Source of the DNA: Burkholderia sp. WAC0059
GTDB lineage: Bacteria; Pseudomonadota; Gammaproteobacteria; Burkholderiales; Burkholderiaceae
Direction of reading: 5' to 3'
Length of the DNA: 64,000 bases
Assembly (NCBI RefSeq): GCF_002870125.1
Contig: NZ_PNEO01000012.1
Coordinates: 62,001 to 126,000, forward strand
A program made the position numbers and the translations under genes. Under the pieces are notes generated by a model. That model made no database searches, was not told the origin of the DNA, and was given only the letters and a program-made list of their open reading frames with translations. This document shows positions 27,490-36,689 of this stretch, in pieces (the stretch's first letter is position 1; each line of letters starts with the position of its first letter).

Positions 27490-28700
27490 CGCGCACCCGC
27501 CGGCTCGAGCGTATAGACCGAACTGAAATCCAGGTCCCGGGCCAGGACAATCGTGAATTCGGCCCCCTGGTTCTGCGTCAGCGTCGGCGGAATGTTGATC
27601 GTGCTGTCGAGCACGCGCGAGGCCATGTCGTTGCCCTGCTCCTGCGTGTTCTCGAACACAACGGAACCGTTGCTGTTGCCGCCGCGGGTCGCGAGATAAC
27701 CGATCGCATCCTGGGTGATCCCGAGCAGCATGGCCGCGCCGATACGCTGGCCCCAATGGTTATTGACATAGCCGCTCATGCCCATGCGGCCCAGCGCATC
27801 CGCGGCCGGCGAATCGATCTCGATCGTCACCCCTTCCGGGGTCTTGATCCGCGCTGCGAGAACGAAGACACGCGTCTGCCCCGGCGCCAGGTTCGAGCGG
27901 TATTCACTGTTGATCTGCGCACCACGTTCGATCAGCACCACCCGGCCATCGTCCGAATAGACGTTCTTCGTCACCGTGCAGGTGGAGATTCCCGCCTGCG
28001 TCGAGTCGAATGCCGTGTCACCCGCGCAGTCAATCTTCGCGCCCTCAGCGAGAACAAGGCTCCGGTTGCCGAGGAAGCCCGCCCGAACCCGCGGCGTCGC
28101 GGTCGGCGTCAATGCCTGGGCCAGCGGGCTGTCGCCCTGCGACCGTCCGCCGGACACGAGGGTCGTGCCCGACTGCGCCGTGGAAGAAGCACCCGCCGGG
28201 GCCAGTGCGGCATCTGCCTCGCTGCCAGACGGACCGCTGTTGCCCGTCTCCACCAGTGGCGCGTCGTAATAGCTGCGTGCCGCGACGGGATGTGGCGAAG
28301 CCGGTCGCGATACCACTGCGGCCGGCGCCGACGCTGCCACAGCGCTCGCCGTGCCTGGCGCACTCGCGACGGCAGGCGATGCGGCTGAGGCCGGCACAGC
28401 TCCTTCGCCGAACACGCGTCCCTGGAGCGGCTGGTCCTGCACGGCATCCCGGCGCGCCTTCTCCGCAGCATCGTGCCGGGCCAGGAACCCGTGGACCGTC
28501 CAGACCGCACCCGCGATCACGATCATCACAATCAGCAACGGTGCCAGCCACCAGGCTCGCGGACGCCTGCCCTGCTGGCCCAGGTCCGGCATGCCGCGAT
28601 CTGGCGGCGGAGGCGCTCCAGGGTCACCATTTATGGGATGCGGACCCGGTGCAGCATCAGTGCCGGGTGCGATCGTATTGCTCGGCGTCTCCTCATTCAT
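27486..28700 (-). CDS. virB10: VirB10/TrbI channel protein
   Basis: 404 aa. A short Pro-rich cytoplasmic tail, a membrane helix ('WWLAPLLIVMIVIAGAVWTV'), a Pro/Ala/Ser-rich periplasmic linker, and the conserved C-terminal beta-barrel domain ('VYSDDGRVVLIERGAQINSEY', 'FVLAARIKTPEGV', 'NQGAEFTIVLARDLDF'). Bridges inner and outer membranes as part of the core complex with VirB7 and VirB9. Starts 'MNEETPS' within the end of virB9. Confidence 0.93.
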   Translation of the reverse strand: MNEETPSNTIAPGTDAAPGPHPINGDPGAPPPPDRGMPDLGQQGRRPRAWWLAPLLIVMIVIAGAVWTVHGFLARHDAAEKARRDAVQDQPLQGRVFGEGAVPASAASPAVASAPGTASAVAASAPAAVVSRPASPHPVAARSYYDAPLVETGNSGPSGSEADAALAPAGASSTAQSGTTLVSGGRSQGDSPLAQALTPTATPRVRAGFLGNRSLVLAEGAKIDCAGDTAFDSTQAGISTCTVTKNVYSDDGRVVLIERGAQINSEYRSNLAPGQTRVFVLAARIKTPEGVTIEIDSPAADALGRMGMSGYVNNHWGQRIGAAMLLGITQDAIGYLATRGGNSNGSVVFENTQEQGNDMASRVLDSTINIPPTLTQNQGAEFTIVLARDLDFSSVYTLEPAGAR

Positions 28701-29529
28701 GGCCGTCACTCCGCAGGACACGCTTCACTCCGCCCACCGTCGTGCCATCGCTGGGCGGCACGCCGTCGACATCGAAGGCGTCGTTCCATACCCCGACCAC
28801 CTCATCGCCCAGACGCAGCACGAACCGCCGCGCGACCTCGTGGACCACGATGACGTCGGCTTCCATATGCCGGTCGACGACGCTCTCGCTGTTGTCGTCG
28901 GCCACGCGGAAAATCGCCGGAATGCGCCGGTTGTTGGGAATACGGATGTACGTAAAGCGCCCGTCATCCCACGCCGCCGTCGGCGCGATATCCTCCGAGT
29001 GCGGCATCACCTGCATCGAGTAGTCGGCATTGCGTACCACCGGCGGCTGGTCGAGACGCTCGCGCACGACGGCCGCATCGTCGGCCGCCTTCGTCTTCGC
29101 CGCAGTCTCGTCGGGGTAGACGAACGTGATGCGATACATCTCGTCGTTGTTACCGAACCGGGCCTTCAGCGGCAGGACCACCAGATCGAAGCTGTAGCTG
29201 TGGCGATCCGTGCGGATCTCCAGGTTCGTGTCGTGCGCGGCAAGCTGGGGTTTCAGGTAGACATCGTGCTCATCGCGGTTCGCCACCACCTGCCAGCCAT
29301 CGCGATCGCCCGGCGCCACGACGAGGATGTGCTCGGCCGGATCGAGCGCGATGTGCGTGGCAAAACCGCGCTGCGCGACGACATGCACCACCTCGTCCGG
29401 CCGGTACACGACCTGCCGCACACGGGAGTCGCCCGACCATCCGGGCACGTCGTAAGCCCGGGCACCGCCGCAGACTGCCGCCAGCGTCAGGGCAAGCGCG
29501 CCCGATCTGAAAAGGACATTCGCGTTCAT
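28693..29529 (-). CDS. virB9: VirB9/TrbG outer-membrane core protein
   Basis: 278 aa with a signal peptide ('ALALTLAAVCGGARA|YDVPG'). VirB9 motifs include 'VRQVVYRPDEVVHVVAQRGF', 'HILVVAPGDRDGWQVVANRD' and the C-terminal 'TYIRIPNNRRIPAIFRV'. Forms the outer ring of the type IV core with VirB7 and VirB10. Start overlaps the virB8 stop (ATGA). Confidence 0.92.
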   Translation of the reverse strand: MNANVLFRSGALALTLAAVCGGARAYDVPGWSGDSRVRQVVYRPDEVVHVVAQRGFATHIALDPAEHILVVAPGDRDGWQVVANRDEHDVYLKPQLAAHDTNLEIRTDRHSYSFDLVVLPLKARFGNNDEMYRITFVYPDETAAKTKAADDAAVVRERLDQPPVVRNADYSMQVMPHSEDIAPTAAWDDGRFTYIRIPNNRRIPAIFRVADDNSESVVDRHMEADVIVVHEVARRFVLRLGDEVVGVWNDAFDVDGVPPSDGTTVGGVKRVLRSDGHE

Positions 29530-30254
29530 TGCGCACCTCCTGCTGCCTGGGCAGATGCGGGGGCCGAAGCCGGGGGCGTGTATTCGGGATCCCGGCTGTA
29601 TGCCGTCACCCGGAAACCGAACGGGTTTTCGATAGCCGTACGCTCGCGTGTGAACACGACCGGCTGGTAGGTGAAGGCCAGCGTGATCACGAAGCGCTGG
29701 GGCGGCTCGGCGTCGTCGTTGCCGTTCTTCCAGGTCGTCTGCTCGATATGCACGACGGCGTGACCCGGCTCATCCGGCACGAGCGTTGTCGAGAGAATCC
29801 GGATGCGCCGCTGTGTATTCGCCCCGAGCTTCCGGTCGAGCGCATCCGGCCCACTGAAGATCGCGCGGTAATCCCGCGCCACCCGGTCGTCGCTCATATC
29901 GAGCACGCGGTCGTAGTCCATCTGCAGCAGGCCCCAGTCGTAGCGCTCGCGCGAGCGCACGTACACCTCGACCCAGTGCTTGTCCTCGATGTCACGCATG
30001 CGCACGTGCTTCGCGTCCAGCACATCGATCACCTGCGCGGCACCTGTCAGCCGGTCCACCTCGATCGGCAGCGGCACCACGCGGTAGAACGGCACCATCA
30101 CGGCCAGTGCGATGGCACACAGGATGGCAACGACAATGGCCGCAGCAGCGACATGCCATGCCCGACGCTCGGACCGCTCCTGCAGGTGCGTGACTGAAAC
30201 CTCGAAATCGAGCGCCCGGCGGTAATCCCGATCAGTGCCCATAACCGGCTCCAT
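29526..30254 (-). CDS. virB8: VirB8-type inner-membrane assembly protein
   Basis: 242 aa. Cytoplasmic N-terminus, one membrane helix ('WHVAAAAIVVAILCAIALAV'), then the NTF2-like periplasmic domain with 'HWVEVYVRSRERYDW' and 'QPVVFTRERTAIENPFGFRV'. Scaffold of the secretion channel. The start at 30254 overlaps virB7 by 23 nt; an in-frame ATG at 30242 is an alternative. Confidence 0.92.
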   Translation of the reverse strand: MEPVMGTDRDYRRALDFEVSVTHLQERSERRAWHVAAAAIVVAILCAIALAVMVPFYRVVPLPIEVDRLTGAAQVIDVLDAKHVRMRDIEDKHWVEVYVRSRERYDWGLLQMDYDRVLDMSDDRVARDYRAIFSGPDALDRKLGANTQRRIRILSTTLVPDEPGHAVVHIEQTTWKNGNDDAEPPQRFVITLAFTYQPVVFTRERTAIENPFGFRVTAYSRDPEYTPPASAPASAQAAGGAQ

Positions 30255-30396
30255 CGGACGGAGGAACAGGCGGCACGTGATTCACCGGCACGCGGTGCAG
30301 ACCATCCGGCAACACCGGCTTCGGTGGATTACCCGAGCACCCAATAATTAGTAATACTGATTGAATGACAATCACCATCGACATCAACCGGATCAT
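30232..30396 (-). CDS. virB7: VirB7 lipoprotein, 54 aa
   Basis: Read directly from the minus strand: ATG at 30396 behind GAGGAG, TGA at 30232. The product starts 'MIRLMSMVIVIQSVLLIIGC' with a lipobox ending in Cys20, then a Pro-rich tail 'SGNPPKPVLPDGLH'. Small lipoproteins with a proline-rich tail between virB5 and virB8 are VirB7, which pairs with VirB9 in the outer-membrane core. Its 3' end overlaps virB8. Confidence 0.85.
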   Translation of the reverse strand: MIRLMSMVIVIQSVLLIIGCSGNPPKPVLPDGLHRVPVNHVPPVPPSDGAGYGH

Positions 30397-30406
30397 GATC
30401 GGCTCC

Positions 30407-31114
30407 TCAGTTACCGAAGGTTGCGGGAACCATCTGGTCCTGCAGCCGTGAGGTATTGCCTGCGCGCTTGAGCACCAGCTCCTGCTGCTGCTCGGCCACC
30501 AGCCGGTTCTCGATGTCCGACAGCATCCGGAAGAGCTGCAGCTTCGTCATCTCGTTACCGACCACCGTGCTCTCCGTCTGGATGCGGGCCTGCAGCTCCG
30601 AGATGCCCTTCTGGTCCTGCGTCACATCGATCTGCTGCATCAGGCTCTGGATCTGGTTCAGCTCCTGAAGCTCGGTCTGATAGGCCTGGGTGCCGAACGC
30701 CTTGTCCTGGAACGGCTTGTTCAGCGCGCGCTGGCAGACCTGCTGGTCGATCCCGCTCTGGTCTTCGCAGTTGTACATCTCGACCGAGGAGCGCAGGGTC
30801 TGCGCGCTGCCCGTCAGTCCCGCATACCCGCCGTTCTGGATCGCGGTATAGACGCTCTGCCAGTTCGACGGCAGCGAATTCGAGACCACCGGGTTGCTGA
30901 GCAGCGAACCGAACCCGCGCGTACCGCTCAGCGACTGGTACAACTGAAGCTCCTGCTGCACTTCCTTCTCCAGTTGCGTGACCGTCGCAATCGCCTGCAC
31001 GACATCCTGCGCGTCAAAAACCGGGATGCCCTGCGCATGCGCACACGGCCCGAGACACGCGATTGCGGCGGTCGCAATGACTGCGAGGCCGCACTGCATA
31101 CGTGACCTGATCAT
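30407..31114 (-). CDS. virB5: VirB5/TrbJ-like pilus-tip protein
   Basis: 235 aa with a cleavable signal ('VIATAAIACLGPCAHA|QGIPV'). A long helical segment ('VTQLEKEVQQELQLYQSL', 'ELQELNQIQSLMQQIDVTQD') is typical of VirB5, a minor pilus component for adhesion to recipients. It lies after virB6 instead of before it, unlike the Agrobacterium order. Starts by ATGA overlap with virB6. Confidence 0.85.
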   Translation of the reverse strand: MIRSRMQCGLAVIATAAIACLGPCAHAQGIPVFDAQDVVQAIATVTQLEKEVQQELQLYQSLSGTRGFGSLLSNPVVSNSLPSNWQSVYTAIQNGGYAGLTGSAQTLRSSVEMYNCEDQSGIDQQVCQRALNKPFQDKAFGTQAYQTELQELNQIQSLMQQIDVTQDQKGISELQARIQTESTVVGNEMTKLQLFRMLSDIENRLVAEQQQELVLKRAGNTSRLQDQMVPATFGN

Positions 31115-32268
31115 GGTGCTGACCCTCCTCCGTTACCCTGATCGCCCAGGTGCTCCCGGGCAGCGCGCTGGTAGGCCGGCGTCGAGTCACCTCCCGCCGC
31201 CCCACCAGTAATCTTTCCGCCCGGTCCACGCGGCCCATGCCCCAGCTGCACGAGTGCACCGGCAGTCTTCATGACCTGGCGCGCCGCATAGCCAGCCACA
31301 AATGCCCCGAAACCGGAAATCGTCGCCCCACCTGACAGGCCGGATGCCACCGCCGGCAACTGCCAGCCGATCGTGGCCAGCAGGATCGCCGTGATGAACA
31401 TCCCGAATGCCGCGCCCCATGGCGCAATCGCGCTCAGGGCAGCCTGGCCGGCCTGCGCCAGCGTCGAAGCGTTCGCGCCAGGCGCCGATGTCGTGACCTG
31501 GAACGGGACAAGGTCAGCAGAAAACGCCGTCAGCGCCATGCCGAGAAACGCGGCGATCAGCACCTGCAGCAGCGCATAGTTGGCAACCTTCGCGGTCCAC
31601 GCCTCGAAGAAGCGCGCGGTCGGACTGAATGCGGCGCAGGCAATGAAGGCCGGACCGAGCCCCAGGACCAGCTCCAGCAGCATCCTGGCCATGGCCACCT
31701 CAAAGGCGAGGACGATCAGGAAGATGGCCCCGCCGAAGCCCACCACGAGTCCACCGGCCAGGTCTCCCATGCCTGCGACAATGCCGCTTACGCTGAAGCC
31801 CTCGTGGGTAGCCTTGTCGAAGTAGGCATCCATCACGAGATCGATCTGGCTGTCATAGCAGTCGAGCGTCTGATAGATGCCGGCCGCGCTCGAGCCGGTC
31901 ACGCTGCTGCCACTCACCGAGCCGCATCCCGCGTTACCCGCACCCGCATTCGCGGCCGCCGTCTGGATGGTCTGGGCGAGTCCGGTTGTTGCGCCCTCGA
32001 TCGCGGTCACCACCTGCGACTGATAGATACCGGCGCCCAGCGCAAAGGCGAGGATGATGGCGACCTTCAGGCCGCGCCATGCAAACGCCGGAACCGACTC
32101 GTGAGCCTCGCCTCGCACCACCGCAAAGCCGAACGTGATGACCCAGATCGTCACCGCCGTCGTCACTACAGGCACCAGCGCACTGGACAGCGCCGACGAC
32201 ACGCTGGTCACATAGGTCGACATGCCGTTCTCGAGCGTGCCGCCGACCGCTGAAAAAAGGCCGCTCAT
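31111..32268 (-). CDS. virB6: VirB6/TrbL polytopic membrane protein
   Basis: 385 aa with about six membrane segments; 'AVTIWVITFGFAVVRGE' and 'MLLELVLGLGPAFIACAAF' are characteristic, the latter matching the VirB6 loop preceding the conserved Trp ('FFEAWTAKVANYALLQVL'). Inner-membrane channel component. The C-terminal tail is Gly-rich and soluble. Start overlaps the virB4 stop. Confidence 0.9.
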   Translation of the reverse strand: MSGLFSAVGGTLENGMSTYVTSVSSALSSALVPVVTTAVTIWVITFGFAVVRGEAHESVPAFAWRGLKVAIILAFALGAGIYQSQVVTAIEGATTGLAQTIQTAAANAGAGNAGCGSVSGSSVTGSSAAGIYQTLDCYDSQIDLVMDAYFDKATHEGFSVSGIVAGMGDLAGGLVVGFGGAIFLIVLAFEVAMARMLLELVLGLGPAFIACAAFSPTARFFEAWTAKVANYALLQVLIAAFLGMALTAFSADLVPFQVTTSAPGANASTLAQAGQAALSAIAPWGAAFGMFITAILLATIGWQLPAVASGLSGGATISGFGAFVAGYAARQVMKTAGALVQLGHGPRGPGGKITGGAAGGDSTPAYQRAAREHLGDQGNGGGSAP

Positions 32269-34766
32269 CGTGCTCCCCTTCCCGAGGTAGGAGGAATGCG
32301 CGGAGTACGCGGGGGCAGCGCATTCAACGCGCCGCCGCTCGTGCCACCGCCTGCGCGACGCTTTGCCAGCCGCTCATGAAACACCGGTAGCCACGCTCCC
32401 GGATCATCGCCAACCTCGGCACGGATCCCGTCGAGCAGCTCGACGTTGTCCGTCGTCCCCGACAGCACGTCGAGCACGTCGCCCAGTCCCGCGAGGTCCA
32501 GTCTGCCAATCGCCGAGTGATGGCCCTGCTTGACGAGGAACAGGCGGCTGTTCTCACCCAGGGTACGGACGATATTGAATTCGGCCTCGGTCAGCTTGAA
32601 GCCATGCACGTAATCGTCATAATCGGCGCGCGGGTTCGGCAGGAAGAAGAATGTCGCCGTCTGCTCCACCAGTGAACGCGCGATGTCGCTGCGCAGCACG
32701 TCGGCCGGCGACTGCGTATCGAAGATGCCCAGGCCGTTCTGCTTGCGGATCGTCTTCTGCTTGTTACTGGCAAAGTCCGTAAAGACCGGATCGCCCAGGC
32801 GCTTCCAGAATTCCGTCATGACGTACATGAAGCGTCGTCCGTCAATCAGGCTTTCGGTCAGGTGCAGCAGGTACATCGTGACCGGCGTCGACACTTCGGG
32901 GTCGTCGAGCAGTTCCGTGTCATCGAAACCGAACAGGTGATTCCGGCTGAAATCCAGCAGGTCCGACGGGTTGTCCAGCACCCAGCCGAGCCGGCCACCA
33001 GCGCACCACTTCGCCAGCCGCGCGTGCAGGCTGTTCTCCCCCACGTTCGGCAGCAGTTGCCGGACCATCGACAGGCGTCGCAGCGGCCGCTCCATCCGGG
33101 CGACCTCGCGCACCGCACGCGAGACGTCCTGCTCGTCCTTCGCCGACAACGGAATCCCCGCTTCGACCAGACGACGCACCAGACGCTCCCAGAAATCCAG
33201 GGTAGCGGCGTCCGGATCAAGCTGCAGGGGATTCAGTCCCGTCGGCACACCGCGGCGAAAGACCGTGTAGCGACCGCCCATCGCACGAATCGCGATCTCC
33301 GTGCCACGATCCTTGTCGTAGACGACGCCGGTCAGGCCATACTTCATCGCCATCGCGAGCAGGAACAGCTCCAGCACCGTCTTGCCGGCACCCGCCTGCC
33401 CGATGATCTGCGTGTTGGCGAGCGCCTTCTCGTCGCCGGAGTCCTTCTTCTCCGGTGTCGCGTGGAAATTCAGGAACAGTGGCTGACCACTCGGGGTCTT
33501 GACGATCGTGATCGCCTCACCCCACGGATTGCCGTCGCGCTTGCCGGTCGAGAAGTTATGCAGGCTCGCGAGCCCACAGAAGTTGCGCGACGTCAGCTTC
33601 GCCTCGCGCGGCCGGTAACGCCAGTTTCCCGGCCACTGCGCAAACCACGCCGCGTCCGCCACGAGATCCACCAGCGCGGTCTGAAAGCCAACATCGGCGA
33701 GCTGCGTGCGCGCCTTCGCGACATGCCGCGCAACCTCATCGGGCCGGTCCCCGAGCACGGCGAGCGAATAGTGATATTCACCGAGCACGAAATCGCCGTT
33801 GATCAGGTCGTTCAGCGCCCGGTTCATCGCCTCGACCTGCGACACCGCCACGTCCTCGCCCGCGATCAGCTGATTGCGCTGACGCTCGAGTGCCTCTTTC
33901 GCCGACGGGCGGTCGAGGATCGTGAAACTCTGCGTCTCGATATATTCGAAATCACCGTACAGCAGGCCGTTGAGCATGCCCGGTTCGGTTTCCTCGGGAA
34001 AATCTTTCAGATCCAGCAACGCGGCATATCGAGTCGCCGACGGCATGCGGATCTCGACTTTCTCCGCACGGAAGAAGAGTCGCGAAGTCGGCAACGCTTC
34101 GGCAATCCGGCCGGCCAGCAACGGCACAGGCTCCCACACCGCATTGACCAGATAGCCGAGGAACTCGAGCGCTGCCGAGAAACGCACCAGCCGGCGGGTA
34201 TAGCGGACCGGCTTCGTGTACACGCCGAGCGGCAGCGGATCCCAGGCCTTCAGGCCTGACTCGACCTGTGCGGCGATTTCCGCCATCGCCTTCAATGCCT
34301 CATGCTGGTCGCGCCGGATATCGTCCGGCGTGCGACGGGCCGCGTGGCTGAACAGACGCCCGAGCCGCGTCCGGCTGGGCCGGTACACGACGCTCAGATA
34401 GAGCTCGTTGGCCATCATCCGGTAGCCGGCAAAGCTCGCGTAGTAGCGCGTCGCAAGTTCCTGGCAGAACGGGTTCGCGTAGGGCGTGTCGAAATGGTCC
34501 GTCACGCGCCGGCGGATACGATGCGACCACAGCCCGACGTGACCGCCCGGCAGGCTGCGCACGAGCTGGTTGAACCCTTCGTGACGCACCAGGATATCGC
34601 CCGGATCTGCGGCCTCGAACGCAATGCCCGCGATCTTCCAGACGCTCAGATAATCCCCGTCGCGGGTGCGGATCACGCGATCCGTCACGTGGGAAGAGAA
34701 CGGCACGAAGTCGGCGAGCACAACCTCGCGCTCGGCGGCTGCAATCAGTTGCGGCTGCGCGCTCAT
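32265..34766 (-). CDS. virB4: VirB4/TrbE secretion ATPase
   Basis: 833 aa, full length. The N-terminal CagE/TrbE/VirB4 domain ('DGDYLSVWKIAGIAFEAADP') precedes Walker A 'IIGQAGAGKTVLELF' (Lys462) and 'GVVYDKDRGTEIAIRAMGG'; Walker B region around 'RRFMYVMTEFWKRLGDP'. Energises pilus assembly and substrate passage. Gap of 1 nt from virB3. Confidence 0.93.
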   Translation of the reverse strand: MSAQPQLIAAAEREVVLADFVPFSSHVTDRVIRTRDGDYLSVWKIAGIAFEAADPGDILVRHEGFNQLVRSLPGGHVGLWSHRIRRRVTDHFDTPYANPFCQELATRYYASFAGYRMMANELYLSVVYRPSRTRLGRLFSHAARRTPDDIRRDQHEALKAMAEIAAQVESGLKAWDPLPLGVYTKPVRYTRRLVRFSAALEFLGYLVNAVWEPVPLLAGRIAEALPTSRLFFRAEKVEIRMPSATRYAALLDLKDFPEETEPGMLNGLLYGDFEYIETQSFTILDRPSAKEALERQRNQLIAGEDVAVSQVEAMNRALNDLINGDFVLGEYHYSLAVLGDRPDEVARHVAKARTQLADVGFQTALVDLVADAAWFAQWPGNWRYRPREAKLTSRNFCGLASLHNFSTGKRDGNPWGEAITIVKTPSGQPLFLNFHATPEKKDSGDEKALANTQIIGQAGAGKTVLELFLLAMAMKYGLTGVVYDKDRGTEIAIRAMGGRYTVFRRGVPTGLNPLQLDPDAATLDFWERLVRRLVEAGIPLSAKDEQDVSRAVREVARMERPLRRLSMVRQLLPNVGENSLHARLAKWCAGGRLGWVLDNPSDLLDFSRNHLFGFDDTELLDDPEVSTPVTMYLLHLTESLIDGRRFMYVMTEFWKRLGDPVFTDFASNKQKTIRKQNGLGIFDTQSPADVLRSDIARSLVEQTATFFFLPNPRADYDDYVHGFKLTEAEFNIVRTLGENSRLFLVKQGHHSAIGRLDLAGLGDVLDVLSGTTDNVELLDGIRAEVGDDPGAWLPVFHERLAKRRAGGGTSGGALNALPPRTPRIPPTSGRGAR

Positions 34767-34767
34767 G

Positions 34768-35088
34768 TCAGCCCCTCCTCTTCAGGCGGACCGGCATATA
34801 CGCATGCGCGCCCCAGAACCGGCGGTTACGCTGACGAAGCGCCATACGCACCCGCAGCGCACGCTGCGCCAGGCGCTGGTCATCATGACGCGTCACCGAG
34901 CGCATCGTGACGAAGACAGGGATGAGCAGCAGCACGATCCCCACCCCCACGGGCGGACTCGCGAGCAGTGCCCAGATGGCGGGAATCAGGATGCTGCCGC
35001 CGGCCATCAGGAATGGCACGAGCGGCACGCCCCAGATCATGGCCGGGCGCGTGCAACCCTTGAAGACGGGATCCCTGAGCGGATTCAT
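34768..35088 (-). CDS. virB3: VirB3-type inner-membrane protein
   Basis: 106 aa from the ATG at 35088, after GTGGAG. 'NPLRDPVFKGCTRPAMIWGVPLVPF' is the conserved VirB3 N-terminus with the 'FKG.TRPA' signature, followed by two membrane helices. Interacts with VirB4. Directly downstream of virB2. Confidence 0.92.
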   Translation of the reverse strand: MNPLRDPVFKGCTRPAMIWGVPLVPFLMAGGSILIPAIWALLASPPVGVGIVLLLIPVFVTMRSVTRHDDQRLAQRALRVRMALRQRNRRFWGAHAYMPVRLKRRG

Positions 35089-35106
35089 GATGGACTCCAC
35101 TGCGAA

Positions 35107-35427
35107 TCAGCTCGTCGGGATCAGCATCGCCGCGATCACCGTGGCGCAGCCAACAAACAGGCCGCCGATGAACACGTTCGCGATATCGCCGAAGCGCGCG
35201 TGCTGGAACATCATCCGGAAACCGGCCCAGATGATCGAGATCGAACACACGATGGCGCCCACGCCAAGCAGCGTGGTCTGGATCGTCGTGAGCAGCGTGT
35301 TGACCTGCGAGAGCTGCGCATAGGCCGGTGTTGCGGTCAGCGCCAGCGCCGGCAGCAACGCCAGACCTGCACGCAGGCTCAGGCTCCGCAAAATCCTCTG
35401 CCTTATTTTTAGTAGTCCTGATTTCAT
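35107..35427 (-). CDS. virB2: VirB2 pilin
   Basis: 106 aa from the ATG at 35427 behind AGGAGCG. Long signal peptide ending 'LTATPAYA|QLSQV', then two hydrophobic helices ('LLGVGAIVCSISIIWAGFRMM' quoted in part, and 'VFIGGLFVGCATVIAAMLI') separated by a short polar loop, the pattern of VirB2/TrbC major pilins. Confidence 0.9.
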   Translation of the reverse strand: MKSGLLKIRQRILRSLSLRAGLALLPALALTATPAYAQLSQVNTLLTTIQTTLLGVGAIVCSISIIWAGFRMMFQHARFGDIANVFIGGLFVGCATVIAAMLIPTS

Positions 35428-35463
35428 GAATCGCTCCTGGTACACTTTTCGCTGAACACTGCT

Positions 35464-36114
35464 TCAGAAAACGACCGCGCTTCCGGTCGCCGTCGCGTCG
35501 TCCGGACCGTCGGGATGCCAGTCCGTCCCGTGATCCGGATGAGGTGGGGGTGCGCCTGATGAACGGGCAGTGCCCGTCGCCGTGCTGGCTGACCTGTCCG
35601 GTACAACAGAGATGGGAGGGACCGCCGGCTCGATCACGGGTACGACCGGCTGAACCGGCTCCGCCTCGTCGACCACCCGCTGGACATAGCCTGTGCGATA
35701 GCCCGTCGAGAAATCACCACTGGCATAGCAGGACAGACCCGCACGCAGTGCGTCCTGGACCTGTGTCCGCGTACGCGGCGCCTGCTCGAAACACCCCTGG
35801 AGAATCGCCGCCCCCGCTGCCAGGTTCCGGCACGGATCGAAGGCGGTCGCTGGCGTCAGGCCGGCACGCAGCCAGTTCGCCCGGTTCACCTGCGCGAGGC
35901 CCACGCTGTAGTTCCACCCGGCCGCGTCCAGCGCGCGGACCGTGGCGCGGGCTTCGTCGAGGCTCACCGGCTGCCGGTCAAGATGACCGTGTACGACACC
36001 GATTGCGTACGGATTGAAGTCGGACTCGACCCGCACCACGGCGGCCATCGTCGCCGGCGCCACGGCCGGCGCGCACTGCTGGGCGAGCAGCAGGAAAGCG
36101 GCAAGGGACATCAT
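35464..36114 (-). CDS. virB1: VirB1-type lytic transglycosylase
   Basis: 216 aa. Catalytic Glu30 in 'VVRVESDFNPYAIG' and the 'YSVGLAQVNRANWL' motif identify a family 1 lytic transglycosylase that opens peptidoglycan for the channel. The C-terminal 60 residues are low-complexity. The weak N-terminal signal ('MMSLAAFLLLAQQCAPAVA') is usual for VirB1. Confidence 0.92.
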   Translation of the reverse strand: MMSLAAFLLLAQQCAPAVAPATMAAVVRVESDFNPYAIGVVHGHLDRQPVSLDEARATVRALDAAGWNYSVGLAQVNRANWLRAGLTPATAFDPCRNLAAGAAILQGCFEQAPRTRTQVQDALRAGLSCYASGDFSTGYRTGYVQRVVDEAEPVQPVVPVIEPAVPPISVVPDRSASTATGTARSSGAPPPHPDHGTDWHPDGPDDATATGSAVVF

Positions 36115-36689
36115 TCGCCACCTCCCTGCCCGCCACCCTCATCTTCGGACTGACGCTCGAGGAAGCGGCGTGCTGACTGGGTCGGGTCATACGGCACCTG
36201 GGTGCTGCCCGCGCCATAAAACTCCGTGATCGTCCGGTCTACGCCCTGCGCGTCCCACCACACCCGGGTATAGAGCGTGCCGTTGATCTCGACATCGATA
36301 GCGCCGCGCGCATTGCACAGCAGTTCACTCTGCTCGGGGCCACCCCAGTACAGCAGATCCTCCCTGCAATACCCGCCACTCGCGAACGTGTTCACAGCCG
36401 ACGTCCCCTGCGACCCGCCCGTACCGAAATCGCAGGTCGGAAACGGATCGCCGTGCCGCAATGCCGTCCACAGTTTTTCAATCGGCGGCACGCACTCGGC
36501 GTATTGCTCGGGTCCACCCGGATTCGACAGGCACAGGATGACCTGACAACCCCAGTCGTCCGCGTGGGCGACACCCGGCGCGATGACGGACATACCGACC
36601 CAGGTGGCCAGGACGACCGCCCACCGGCGTGCTGCACGCCATGCCCGCCGGCGCGGCATGGCGATTCCGATGGCGGCCGTGCTACACAT
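36111..36689 (-). CDS. trbM: TrbM-like conjugal transfer protein
   Basis: 192 aa from the ATG at 36689, inside the end of the ParA-like gene. A signal peptide ('VVLATWVGMSVIAPGVAHA') precedes 'WGCQVILCLSNPGGPEQYAECVPPIEKLW', the Cys-rich TrbM signature (family match quoted in parts), plus further paired Cys. TrbM is a periplasmic accessory protein of IncP/VirB-like transfer systems. It is the second gene of the operon. Confidence 0.8.
   Translation of the reverse strand: MCSTAAIGIAMPRRRAWRAARRWAVVLATWVGMSVIAPGVAHADDWGCQVILCLSNPGGPEQYAECVPPIEKLWTALRHGDPFPTCDFGTGGSQGTSAVNTFASGGYCREDLLYWGGPEQSELLCNARGAIDVEINGTLYTRVWWDAQGVDRTITEFYGAGSTQVPYDPTQSARRFLERQSEDEGGGQGGGE

Noticed and set aside
32862..34259. 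465-codon plus-strand frame opposite virB4
   Set aside because: Composition is typical of an antisense shadow, and virB4 on the other strand is unambiguous.
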